Below, one piece after another: positions 25,113 to 33,524 of a stretch of DNA of 64,000 bases. Both the position numbers and the translations under genes were made by a program. The first letter of the stretch is position 1, and every line of letters begins with the position of its first letter. The notes below the pieces were generated by a model. It saw only the letters and a list, made by a program, of their open reading frames with translations. It was not told the origin of the DNA and ran no database searches. The stretch spans positions 248,001 to 312,000 of the forward strand of contig NZ_CP107772.1 in assembly GCF_036345155.1 (NCBI RefSeq), read 5' to 3'. The stretch comes from Streptomyces sp. NBC_00582 (GTDB lineage: Bacteria; Actinomycetota; Actinomycetes; Streptomycetales; Streptomycetaceae).

Positions 25113-27311
25113 ATGGAAACACCGACCCCCGTCGCCGAGGCGAGCGGCCACGAAGCGGGTTCGCCCGAGGCGGACCGGAAGCGAGAGATGATCAAACGCG
25201 CCTTTCTCTTCCTGATTCCCTTCCTCATGGTCACGATGATGTACGCGACCTACATGGGCACCATGCACTCACCGAAGACCCAGGACATGCCGGTCGCCGT
25301 GGTCGGCTCGGGGGCCGTGGCCGAGTCCGTCGTCAACGAACTGAAGTCGGTTCAGGACGGCGCCGCCGATCCCCGGCTGGTCACCGACCGTGGGAAGGCG
25401 CTCGACCTGCTCAAGGACCGTGACGTCGCCGGTGTACTGCTGATTCCCACGGGCGGCGCCACGGAGGCGACCGTCTACACCGCCCAGGGAGCCGGTGCCT
25501 CGCAGGCGGGAATGGTCAAACAGATCCTGGCCCCGGTCGCGGCGGGCCACGACTGGACGACCAAGAACCAGGACATCGCGCCGCTGCCCTCCGGCGACAG
25601 CGCGGGCATCGCCGTACTGCTCGCCGCGATCGGCATGATCATGGTCGGGTACGTCCCGCTGAGCGGGATGCTCACGGCGGTACCCCACCTGCTCGTCCTG
25701 CGCAGGTTCCTGCCACTGCTGGCCGGCTGGGCGGTGGTGACCAGCACCGTGACATGGCTGATTTTGGGGCCGATCGTGGGGGCGGTCGATGGTCACTACC
25801 TGGCGTTCGTCGGGATCGGCCTGCTGGCGACGGGAGCCGTGGGTATCGGTCAGCTGCTGTTCGCCAGGTTCCTGGGCGGGCTGGCGGTGCTGCCCGGCAT
25901 GCTGCTGTGGGTCGTCTTCGGCGTGCCCTCCTCGAACCTCGCCACGCCGATCCACGCGATGCCGAGCTTCTTCGGCTTCCTGCACAACGTGTTGCCGTTG
26001 CCGGCCGCGGGTGAGGCACTTCGGTCGGTCCTCTACTTCGACGGCCGGGGAGTGGGTGATCACCTGCTGACACTCGCCGTCTGGATGGTCGCCGCTCTCG
26101 CGCTCGCCGTCCTGCTGGAGCGCCGCAAGGGTGCCGTCCTCGCGGACACCCCGGAGTCTGGCAACCCCGACGCCCCGCGGCCCGCGATGTCCGGTGGCCC
26201 GGTGCGCTCCAAGCGGCTGAGGTACTTCGCCGTGGCCGCCTTCCCGCTGGCCATCCTCACCGTCGTCGTCGGCATGATGAGCGCCTCGCTGCACCAGCCG
26301 GAGATCCGGGACATCCCCGTCGTGGTCGTCGGCGCTTCACAGGAACAGGCCGAGCAGGCGACCAAGGGGCTGCAGAACGGCTTGGGCGACCTGGTCTCCC
26401 TGACCACCAGCACCTCCGTCGACAAGGCCACCGACCAGATCCGCGAGCGCGACTTCGTCGGCGTGTACGTGCTGCCCACCACCAAGGGCGGCGAGGCGAC
26501 CCTCTACACCTCCTCAGCGGCGGGAGCTGGCCAGCACAACGCATTGCGAGGGATGTTCCAGCAGATCGCACAGAGCCAGAAGATGCCGCTGAAAATGACC
26601 GACATCAAGCCGCTGAACGCTTCCGACTCCAACGGCAGCAACAGCATGTACGTGGCCATGTCGTGGATCATGTCCGGTTTCGTGCTCATGGCGGCACTGC
26701 GCGGCGGCGCACCGGAGATCAAGCGGCTGCGTCAGCTCCTGCCGATGATGGCGGGCTGGGCGGTGGGCATGGCCGTGTGGCTGTGGGTGCTGTTCGACGT
26801 CCTGATCGGCGCGATCAACGGCCATGGCTGGGCGATGGTCGGCTTCGGAGCACTGACGATCTTCAGTATCTCGCTGTTCACCGCGGTGTTCACCCGCACC
26901 CTCGGCATCGCCGGCGTCATTCCCGTGCTGGTGATCGCCCTGATGATCGGGATCCCGGCCTCCGGCGGAGCCATCTCCCTGTACATGGTCCCCGAGGTCT
27001 TCCGCGACCTGAACGACGTCCTGCCCCTGCCCGCCGCGGTCGACGTGGTCCGCGCCGCGGTCTACTTCGACGGCGCCGGCATCGGCGGCCACCTGGCGAC
27101 GATCGTCGGCTGGGGCGCTGTGTGCCTGTTGCTCAACGTGGGGATCGACCGGTGGCTCACCCGCCGTGACCTCAGGGCCGACAGGGAGGCGGAAGGCGGC
27201 TCCGGCACTCCCCTTGCCGACCAGGGAACCGCCCTGGCCCTGACCGGAGGCGGCGACACCGCCGAACCCTCCCGCCGCGGACGGAGGCGGACCGCGCGGA
27301 CACGTTCCTGA
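25113..27311 (+). CDS. Internally duplicated membrane protein, ABC-2/YhgE-like
   Basis: A 732-residue protein made of two similar halves. Each half has an N-terminal helix (about residues 27-48 and 367-390), an extracytoplasmic domain with a D(I/M)PV.VVG strand (IPVVVVG in the second half), then about six helices and an LPLPAA....R(S/A)..YFDG.G.G.HL signature (about 312-335 and 648-672). This resembles the membrane part of the YhgE/Pip and ABC-2 permease-like exporter families, usually one half long. No ATP-binding domain is present or adjacent. The ATG at 25113 follows CAGGAG. It probably moves or presents a molecule at the envelope; substrate unknown. Confidence 0.75.
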   Translation: METPTPVAEASGHEAGSPEADRKREMIKRAFLFLIPFLMVTMMYATYMGTMHSPKTQDMPVAVVGSGAVAESVVNELKSVQDGAADPRLVTDRGKALDLLKDRDVAGVLLIPTGGATEATVYTAQGAGASQAGMVKQILAPVAAGHDWTTKNQDIAPLPSGDSAGIAVLLAAIGMIMVGYVPLSGMLTAVPHLLVLRRFLPLLAGWAVVTSTVTWLILGPIVGAVDGHYLAFVGIGLLATGAVGIGQLLFARFLGGLAVLPGMLLWVVFGVPSSNLATPIHAMPSFFGFLHNVLPLPAAGEALRSVLYFDGRGVGDHLLTLAVWMVAALALAVLLERRKGAVLADTPESGNPDAPRPAMSGGPVRSKRLRYFAVAAFPLAILTVVVGMMSASLHQPEIRDIPVVVVGASQEQAEQATKGLQNGLGDLVSLTTSTSVDKATDQIRERDFVGVYVLPTTKGGEATLYTSSAAGAGQHNALRGMFQQIAQSQKMPLKMTDIKPLNASDSNGSNSMYVAMSWIMSGFVLMAALRGGAPEIKRLRQLLPMMAGWAVGMAVWLWVLFDVLIGAINGHGWAMVGFGALTIFSISLFTAVFTRTLGIAGVIPVLVIALMIGIPASGGAISLYMVPEVFRDLNDVLPLPAAVDVVRAAVYFDGAGIGGHLATIVGWGAVCLLLNVGIDRWLTRRDLRADREAEGGSGTPLADQGTALALTGGGDTAEPSRRGRRRTARTRS

Positions 27312-27319
27312 CAGGGCCC

Positions 27320-27442
27320 ACGGTCCTGGGGGCACTGCGCCACTGCACCGACATGGACATCGACCGCCAGTACACCGACACCCACGGCGCCTCCATCGTC
27401 GGGTTCGCGTTCGCGGACACGTTCGACTTCAATCTGATGCCC
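27320..27442 (+). pseudogene. Tn3-family transposase fragment
   Basis: The frame here reads VLGALRHCTDMDIDRQYTD then THGASIVGFAF, the well-known core of Tn3-family transposases around a catalytic Asp. It has no start and loses similarity after about 40 residues, so it is a deletion remnant. In 27443-27755 I see no supported gene; a minus-strand open frame (about 27548-27740, EWEFLITVVLHW) has no start codon. Confidence 0.75.
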
Positions 27443-27755
27443 GGTCACCCAGCCACCCCACACACTGCGGAGCAGCACGCCGGCCTCTGCCGCGTCGTCT
27501 GCGCCGCACCCGGCACAGCGGCCCACGTATGGCTTGTCCGTACCGGACTATTCACGGCCTCGCCTCAATGAAGTGAGACCCTGCAGCAGAGCAGCTTGCG
27601 TGTTCTCGTCCTCGACGCCAGTGCCTCGATCATCGGCTACGGCAAGGAGTTGTGCCGCGCGTTCGGCGGAGATGTCCCAGTGCAGTACGACCGTGATCAG
27701 GAATTCCCACTCCTGGTAGCCGTCGGCTGGTTGGCCAGAGGAATGATCGCGTGTG

Positions 27756-30212
27756 TCAGGTGCCGGGCACGGTGCAACTCAGGGTCGTCTCGGCCCAGAT
27801 CGTCTTGCCGCTACGGCTGTGGCGCGTGCCCCATCCTCGACTGAGCCGGGCCACGAGCAGCAGACCGCGGCCCCCCTCGTCGTTCGCGCGGGCGCGGCGG
27901 AGGTGAGGGGCGGTGCTGCTGCCGTCGGAAACCTCACAGGTGAGGTGGCGCTCGTGGATCAGCCGCAGCCGGATCGGAGGAGCGGCATGCCGGATGGCAT
28001 TGGTCACCAGTTCGCTGACCAGCAGTTCGGCGACGAACGAGTCCTCGTCCAGGCCCCATGCGCCCAGTTGGGCGACCACAAGCTTGCGGGCCTTGGCAAC
28101 GATGGCCGGGTCCCCGGGCAGGTCCCAGGTCGCGACGCGTCCCAGGACCCGGGTGCGGGCGGTCAGCAGCGCGATGTCGTCGGTGTGACGCTCGGCGGGG
28201 GGCAGCGCGCCCAGCAGCCGGTCGCACAGGTCGTCCAGGTCGGCGGCGGGCTGGGCGAGCGATGTGCGCAGCCTGGTGAAGCCCTTGGCGAGGTCATGGT
28301 CGGGGGTTTCGATCAGGCCGTCGGTGTAGAGCGCGATCACACTGCCCTCGGGAAGGGTGACCGAGGTGGCCTCGAAGGGCAGGTCGCCCACACCCAAAGG
28401 TGGACCGACGGGCAACTCGAGAATGTCCACGGTGCCGTCGGGTCTGATGACGGCCGGCCCGGGGTGGCCGGCGCTGGCAAGCGTGCAGACACGTGAAACG
28501 GGGTCGTAGACGGCGTACAGGCACGTCGAGCCGAAACCGCCGGCGAGTTCCGCGGCCTGGTCGTCCGGTGTGGTGCCGTCGGCCTCGGCGGAGAGCCGGA
28601 CGACCAGGTCGTCGAGGTGCGTGAGCAGTTCGTCCGGTGCAAGGTCGACATCGGCGAGGGTGCGCACGGCGGTGCGCAGGCGTCCCATGGTCGCTGACGC
28701 CTGCACGCCGTGTCCGACCACGTCTCCGACGACCAGTGCGACCCTGGCACTGGACAGGGGGATTACGTCGAACCAGTCGCCCCCCGCTCCTCCGGGTCCG
28801 CCGGCGGGCAGATAGCGGGAGGCCACGTCCATGGCGGCCGCACGTGGCAGCCGCTGCGGGAGGAGAGTGCGCTGGAGAGTCGCCGCCGTGTCGCGCTCAC
28901 GGGTGTAGCGGCGGGCGTTATCGATGGCCACGGCGGCCCGTGCGGAGATCTCCGCGGCGAGCAGCAGATCGTCTTGGTCGAAAAGATCCGGCGTCCGGTG
29001 ACGGACGAGAACCGCCACCCCCAGGGTGGCACCCCGGGCCCGCAACGGCACGGCCATGGCGGAATGGACACCGAGCGCGCGTACCTCCGCCTCCAGGAGT
29101 GCGTTGCCGAGGAGTGACGCGTCGTACGGGGCCCGCAGCACAGCCCGCCCCGTGGCCAGGCACTCCGCCGTCGCGGAGTCACCCGAGTAGGAGACGACAT
29201 CGCCGAGTGCGAAGGCCGCCTCGGGTGGTCCCGAGATCGCTGGCTTATGGGCGACGAGGCGCAACCGGACCGGGCACCCCGGAGGCGGTCCAGGGGCCTC
29301 GCCCGGAGGGCCGGTCGCCTCGGCGCCATCGAGGTCGGGGAGCAGCGACACGGCGACCAGGTCGGCGAATTCCGGAACGGTGACAGCGGCGAGCTCCGCG
29401 GCCGTGCGGACGACGTCCAGGGTGCTGCCGATGCGGACACTGGCGTCGTTGAGCGTCTGCAGCCGTTTGCGGGCCCAGTACTGCTCCGTGATGTCGTGCG
29501 CCGTGACACCCACGCCGCGCACAACGCCGTTCGGGTCCCGCACGGGGAAAGTCTGCTGGGACCACGCGTGCTCGCGGGACTCTCCGGGAACCCGCCCATA
29601 GGCCTCCATGTACTGCGGCTCGCCGGTCTCCAGCGTCCGCGCCATGGCTCTCTCGAGTCGGTCGCTGCTGGGATGGGGCGCGAGTTCCGGGACCCGCAGC
29701 CCGCGCCACTCTCTCTCGGGTAGGGACGTCGCGCCTTCGGCGACGCGGTTGGCACGACGACGGCGCAAGCGGATGTCGTGAACACCGATGGCGCAGGGCG
29801 TTTGCTCGAAGGCCCACACCCCCAGCGACTCGTCCCACAGGCCGGCAGCCTCCCCGTCGAGGGGGGAGACCAGGAACCAGCCGGGGTCCGCGTCGGCCTC
29901 CAGCCGATGGTGAGCCAGCACCCGAGCCTCCACCCGGTGCCCGTCCCGGTGCCGCAGCGCCACCGTGCCGCTCCACCGCGGCAGGACATCGATTCCCCTC
30001 ACCAACTCCGCGGGGACATCCTGATCGAGCAGGCGGGTGGCCGGCTTTCCGACCACCTCGGCGGGTGAGTAGCCCAGCAGCCTGCGGGCACCCTCGCTCC
30101 ACCCCGTCACCGTGCCATGCCCGTCAACGGTCGCTCTGGCCGTAGCGGCCTCGTCGAACCTGTCGCCGGGCAAAAACGCCTTTGCGGAGTCAGGTAGACC
30201 CGGTTGCTCCAT
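27756..30212 (-). CDS. PAS-GAF-SpoIIE phosphatase with anti-sigma kinase domain
   Basis: About 818 residues in five blocks: two PAS-type sensor domains (about 20-120 and 130-240, the second ending in the ITEQ linker), a GAF domain (about 255-440), a PP2C/SpoIIE phosphatase domain (about 465-680, with GGDWFDVIPL, VGDVVGHG and LYTDGLIE metal-site motifs) and a C-terminal HATPase_c/RsbW-like domain (SELVTNAIRHA, DEGGRGLLLV). Such proteins control sigma-factor partner switching by dephosphorylating anti-anti-sigma factors. They are abundant in Streptomyces. The ATG at 30212 is preceded by GGAAG; a longer start at 30239 is possible. It appears to be a single gene. Confidence 0.92.
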   Translation of the reverse strand: MEQPGLPDSAKAFLPGDRFDEAATARATVDGHGTVTGWSEGARRLLGYSPAEVVGKPATRLLDQDVPAELVRGIDVLPRWSGTVALRHRDGHRVEARVLAHHRLEADADPGWFLVSPLDGEAAGLWDESLGVWAFEQTPCAIGVHDIRLRRRRANRVAEGATSLPEREWRGLRVPELAPHPSSDRLERAMARTLETGEPQYMEAYGRVPGESREHAWSQQTFPVRDPNGVVRGVGVTAHDITEQYWARKRLQTLNDASVRIGSTLDVVRTAAELAAVTVPEFADLVAVSLLPDLDGAEATGPPGEAPGPPPGCPVRLRLVAHKPAISGPPEAAFALGDVVSYSGDSATAECLATGRAVLRAPYDASLLGNALLEAEVRALGVHSAMAVPLRARGATLGVAVLVRHRTPDLFDQDDLLLAAEISARAAVAIDNARRYTRERDTAATLQRTLLPQRLPRAAAMDVASRYLPAGGPGGAGGDWFDVIPLSSARVALVVGDVVGHGVQASATMGRLRTAVRTLADVDLAPDELLTHLDDLVVRLSAEADGTTPDDQAAELAGGFGSTCLYAVYDPVSRVCTLASAGHPGPAVIRPDGTVDILELPVGPPLGVGDLPFEATSVTLPEGSVIALYTDGLIETPDHDLAKGFTRLRTSLAQPAADLDDLCDRLLGALPPAERHTDDIALLTARTRVLGRVATWDLPGDPAIVAKARKLVVAQLGAWGLDEDSFVAELLVSELVTNAIRHAAPPIRLRLIHERHLTCEVSDGSSTAPHLRRARANDEGGRGLLLVARLSRGWGTRHSRSGKTIWAETTLSCTVPGT

Positions 30213-30350
30213 CGCTGTCTCGCTTCCAGCCGACCACAAGCCTCTGCGAGGAACGGGCAGCCGAGACCTGCCGCCCGGGACCGTGATCCACTACAAGGGG
30301 GACACGTTGCCGACGGGCGGACGCCTGCAAAGCTGGAAGTCACTGTCAAC

Positions 30351-30660
30351 ATGGCGTGTGCCAGCTTCATAGGGAGGCGTGGCCGGCCGGACCTACAGGA
30401 GCGTCGCCGACTCGTCGCTCAGACCGAGATCGAGGACGCCGCGATAGGCCTCGTCGAATGGCAGGGTTTCGAACGCACGACGGTGATGACATCTCGTGCC
30501 GCGGCCGGGGTCTCCCCGGGCGCTTTCTTCCGGCGCTTCCGGGCGAAGGAAGACACGGCGCTGGGCGCCAATCGGGCCTCCGAGGCCGCACTGGTGTCCC
30601 GCTGCGACGCCTCCGCGTCCCGCGTCCCGTGTGGAAGCCTGCGGCCTGACCCGCCGGACC
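30351..30660 (+). pseudogene. TetR-type regulator N-terminal fragment
   Basis: From an ATG at 30351 the frame encodes ERRRLVAQTEIEDAA, GFERTTVMTSRAAAGVSPGA and FFRRFRAKEDTAL, which match the helix-turn-helix of TetR proteins. After about 70 residues similarity stops and the frame runs on antisense through the esterase gene. The ligand domain is missing, so this is a truncated relic, probably cut when the esterase end moved in. It might still make a DNA-binding stub, but there is no evidence of use. Confidence 0.6.
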
Positions 30661-30673
30661 ACCAGCGGGCCGC

Positions 30674-31645
30674 CTACGGCGTCCCGGACTGGGAGTGGCC
30701 AGCGGTCCACGAAGCCCCGTCTGCTTCCCGCAGGTTGTTTCGGGCGCCGTCGTCGTCGCGCCAGAGCCATCGGAGGGTTTCGGGGAGGATCGCGGCGCCA
30801 TGCATGGGTGAGTGCCCTCCCTGGCCAACTTCCAGCCTGCAGTCGTAGCCGCGATACTGGAGGGCCGCGGCCATGTCACGGTTGGCGATCTCCCAGTCGC
30901 CGAACACGATGTTGAGGTCCTTGTGTCCGGTCTGGAGGAACACCCGCAGTGGCTTTTTTTCGCTTCGCCGGATCAGGGACGGGTAGGCGTGACCGCCTCG
31001 GATGTTCGTGAAACTGCCGCAGTGGCTAATGACGTTGCCGAACGCGTCTGGGCGCTCCCATGCCACAGTGAATGCGCAGCTCCCGCCCGAGCTGATCCCA
31101 CAGATCCCGCGGCGTGTGGGCTCGGCGGTGATGCGGTAGCTCTGCTCGATACCGGGGAGCAGGTCCTCCAGGAGGAACTTCGCGTAGTCGCCACCGAGCG
31201 AGTCGTACTCCCGGCTCCTGTTGTCGGATCCGCCGTACACCGGCAGGCCGGGCCCGTTGAGACCGGGATCGACGAAGACGGCGATCGTGCTGGGTATGTC
31301 GCCGGCGGCGATGAGGTTGTCCAGCACGGCTGGTGTGTTGACTTCCGGGCCGAGGTAGATCTGGCCGTCCAAGAAGACCAGCAGTGAGGCGTCGGCGCTG
31401 CGGTCGTACTGGGCGGGAACGTAGACCCAGTAGTGGTGCGGGACCCCGGGGTAGACAGTGCAGTCGCGGAGCCGGTGCTCGTGAATCTGCCCCTGCGGGA
31501 TTCCGGGCTGGTGCTGGGACTCTTCGCCGAGTTCATAGGGTTCATTACCTGAGCAGCTGTACGCGTAGGCGAGACGGTCCCGATCGGATATGCCGGTCCA
31601 TTCTGCGGGAGGAAACTGCAGGTCGGTCGATTCGGTGGGCTCCAA
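30674..31645 (-). CDS. Fes-like esterase (enterochelin esterase/PF00756 type)
   Basis: A 323-residue alpha/beta hydrolase of the esterase D/enterochelin esterase family. VYVPAQYD and LLVFLDGQIY mark the N-terminal strand region (about 95-115), the nucleophile elbow GISSGGS lies near residue 195, and the catalytic His is in GGHSPMHG near 290. No signal peptide is seen. The TTG at 31645 has AAGGAG nine bases before it. A seven-base tandem repeat lies 50-100 bases upstream, where it could affect the promoter. No siderophore genes are adjacent, so an enterochelin substrate is not implied. Confidence 0.88.
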   Translation of the reverse strand: MEPTESTDLQFPPAEWTGISDRDRLAYAYSCSGNEPYELGEESQHQPGIPQGQIHEHRLRDCTVYPGVPHHYWVYVPAQYDRSADASLLVFLDGQIYLGPEVNTPAVLDNLIAAGDIPSTIAVFVDPGLNGPGLPVYGGSDNRSREYDSLGGDYAKFLLEDLLPGIEQSYRITAEPTRRGICGISSGGSCAFTVAWERPDAFGNVISHCGSFTNIRGGHAYPSLIRRSEKKPLRVFLQTGHKDLNIVFGDWEIANRDMAAALQYRGYDCRLEVGQGGHSPMHGAAILPETLRWLWRDDDGARNNLREADGASWTAGHSQSGTP

Positions 31646-31693
31646 GGCGGTGTAACTCCTTGCTGGACGAGTGTGTAGTGGTCACAAGCGGCG

Positions 31694-31749
31694 AGCTGGG
31701 AACTGGGAACTGGGAACTGGGAACTGGGAACTGGGAACTGGGAACTGGT
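31694..31749. repeat. Heptamer tandem repeat (AACTGGG)n
   Basis: Six perfect copies of AACTGGG followed by AACTGGT, and preceded by the variant AGCTGGG. Seven is not divisible by three and the array is non-coding. It lies just upstream of the esterase start. Such arrays gain or lose units by slippage and could vary expression. Confidence 0.95.
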
Positions 31750-31789
31750 CACATGATCCCCCCGAGGCTGCTATGTCATGTCAAGTCGT

Positions 31790-31907
31790 TTGATGGAGTT
31801 CGGCCGAATCCGGCTGCCCCTTCGCTCAAGGATCTTGAATTTCTGGGGAGAGATGTTGCGCTTGAGACAGCGCTGTGCGTCGCGGGCTCTCGCCCTCGCT
31901 GACTAGG
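31790..31907 (-). pseudogene. IS110-family transposase, C-terminal tail fragment
   Basis: Minus-strand reading gives RDAQRCLKRNISPQKFKILE, the tail seen at the end of IS110-family transposases. It is in a different frame from the main fragment across the IS481 insertion (32960-33235), so the gene was frameshifted as well as split. Confidence 0.6.
31902..31907. repeat. IS481 target-site duplication, left
   Basis: ACTAGG directly flanks the element here and again at 32960-32965. It fits the NCTAGN target preference of IS481. It also supplies the TAG stop codon of the transposase (complement of bases 31903-31905). Confidence 0.9.
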
Positions 31908-32859
31908 TGTATTGACCCGAAGCGTTGTTCACACGGCTGATCGGTGGGTGGCCGCCGAGTGCGGTGTGGCAGCGGTGGTGGTTGTAGGTGTGGAGGAAGT
32001 CTGCCAGGGCTGCCGTGCGTTCGGTGTTGCTGGTGTAGGGCCGCTGGTAGGCCCACTCGTCGAGCAGGGTGCGGTTGAAGCGTTCGACCTTGCCATTGGT
32101 CTGCGGCCGGTAGGCGCGAGTCAGTTTGCGGCTCGCGCCCAGGTCGGCCAGGGCCTGCTGCCAGGCGAAGCTCTTGCGGTAGGGCCAGGCATTGTCGGTC
32201 AGGACCCGCTCGATGCGGTCGATGCCGCAGTCGGCGAAGAAGGCCGCGGCCCGGCGCAGGAAGGCGGCGCAGGTGGCGGCCTTCTCGTCGCCGTGGATCT
32301 CGCTGTAGGCCAGGCGGGTGTGGTCGTCGACGGCGGAGTGGACGTAGTCGAAGCCCATCCCGCTGCGGGTGGCACGGCCGGCTTGGCGGCCCAGCACTTT
32401 GTGGCCGCCGCCGTCGGGGATGCGGCCGAGTTTCTTGACGTCGACGTGGATGAGTTCGCCGGGCCGGTCGCGTTCGTAGCGGCGGATGACCTGACCGGTG
32501 GGGCGGTCCAGGAAGGCCAGGCGGTTCAGGCCGTGGCGGGTGAGGATGCGGTGCACCGTCGAGGCCGGCAGGTTCAGCATCGGTCCGAGGCGAGCCGGTC
32601 CGAGTTTGCGTGCCTGCCGCAGCAGGCAGACCCGGGCCTCGACCGCTGCTGCAGTGCGGTGTGGTGTCGTGCGGGGGCGGCTGGAGCGGTCGTGCAGCCC
32701 CTGTTCGCCCTCGGTCCGCCAGCGGCGGATCCACTTGTGGGCGGTGGCGCGGGAGATGCCCATTTCGGCCGCGACGTGCGCGACGGGGCGGCCGCCGCAG
32801 ACACGTTCGACGAGCAGGCGCCTGCCGTGAACGGTCAGCCGGGCATTACGGTGGGACAC
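31903..32859 (-). CDS. IS481-family transposase
   Basis: A 318-residue DDE transposase. An N-terminal helix-turn-helix (about 15-55, VAAEMGISRATAHKWI) is followed by a second one near 80-100. The integrase core has D in ELIHVDVKKLG (about 135), D in RVLTDNAWPY (about 215) and E in KVERFNRTLLDEW (about 250). The GTG at 32859 has a GGAGG site, so I prefer it over the 332-residue form. The last sense codon lies at the element end and the TAG stop comes from the duplicated CTAG target, so host DNA completes the gene. It looks intact and active. Confidence 0.95.
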   Translation of the reverse strand: MSHRNARLTVHGRRLLVERVCGGRPVAHVAAEMGISRATAHKWIRRWRTEGEQGLHDRSSRPRTTPHRTAAAVEARVCLLRQARKLGPARLGPMLNLPASTVHRILTRHGLNRLAFLDRPTGQVIRRYERDRPGELIHVDVKKLGRIPDGGGHKVLGRQAGRATRSGMGFDYVHSAVDDHTRLAYSEIHGDEKAATCAAFLRRAAAFFADCGIDRIERVLTDNAWPYRKSFAWQQALADLGASRKLTRAYRPQTNGKVERFNRTLLDEWAYQRPYTSNTERTAALADFLHTYNHHRCHTALGGHPPISRVNNASGQYT

Positions 32860-32959
32860 GAAGACCTCCGTGCGGTGCAGTCCTAGACAGCTCCACCACA
32901 CCGGAGGTCTTCGCCATGATCAAGCCCGGCGACTGTCAACAACGCTCGTGATCAATACA
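31908..32959 (-). mobile_element. IS481-family insertion sequence, complete
   Basis: A 1052-bp element with imperfect terminal inverted repeats starting TGTATTGA (left TGTATTGACCCGAAGCGTTG, right TGTATTGATCACGAGCGTTG on the other strand) and a 6-bp target duplication ACTAGG. One transposase gene fills it on the minus strand. The perfect duplication suggests a recent insertion. It landed inside an IS110-family transposase remnant. Confidence 0.93.
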
Positions 32960-32965
32960 ACTAGG
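32960..32965. repeat. IS481 target-site duplication, right
   Basis: ACTAGG, identical to the copy at 31902-31907 on the other side of the element. Confidence 0.9.
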
Positions 32966-33235
32966 GCGGGCGACGTACGTGTTCGTGGCAATCGAGTCGC
33001 ATCCTGATCAGGGAGATGGTGTGCATCGTGCGGTTCAGCTGACGGTCGCCGCCTCGGTTCAGCCGGCGCTTGCTGGTAAGACCGGAGGAGGCCGGGATCG
33101 GAGCGACGCCAGCGAAGGATACGAAGGCTGCTGCCTCGGAGCGAAACCATCCCCGATGCGACCAGCTGACCAGGATCTGAGCTGCGGCGATCGGGTCAAC
33201 GCCCGTGGAACTCAGGGCGCGGATGGTCACGCGAT
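32960..33235 (-). pseudogene. IS110-family transposase, C-terminal domain fragment
   Basis: Reads VDPIAAAQILVSWSHRGWF, then SEAAAFVSFAGVAPIPASSG and LNRGGDRQLNRTMHTI, the conserved C-terminal domain of IS110/IS116/IS902 transposases. The N-terminal catalytic domain is missing; upstream sequence (33236-33440) has only vague similarity and stops. The IS481 element interrupts it at the ACTAGG site. It is a dead relic older than the IS481 insertion. Confidence 0.88.
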
Positions 33236-33524
33236 GCTCGGTAGGACAGTGCGGGCCAGTCGCAGAGGCCCGCGCAGCGTGTGATCTGCTGCGGTCGACT
33301 CAGGAGGCGAAGCTAGGCGCGGACGTCGTCCGGTGCCGTGTCCGCTTACTCGAGCTTGGGCCATAAACCTGATCGCGGACCGGACAATACAGAGCGAGCG
33401 GCAGCTTCGGCATCGGCCTTGCCCTGCTGGCCGACGCACCAGCGCCCGACAGCATCACCCCGTCTGTCGCGCGTTAGTCCGCGACGCGAGAACGCGGTGT
33501 CGTGCCTCGCCTGTCGAGGTCCAG

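Noticed and set aside
27548..27740. Small minus-strand gene with a protein-like reading (EWEFLITVVLHW)
   Set aside because: No ATG, GTG or TTG start or ribosome site in frame; possibly a relic, not enough to call.
30674..31645. Siderophore esterase function for the Fes-like enzyme
   Set aside because: The fold is shared by many esterases and there are no siderophore synthesis or uptake genes in the window.
31694..31749. CRISPR-like array
   Set aside because: Units are seven bases long with no spacers and no cas genes nearby; it is a simple tandem repeat.
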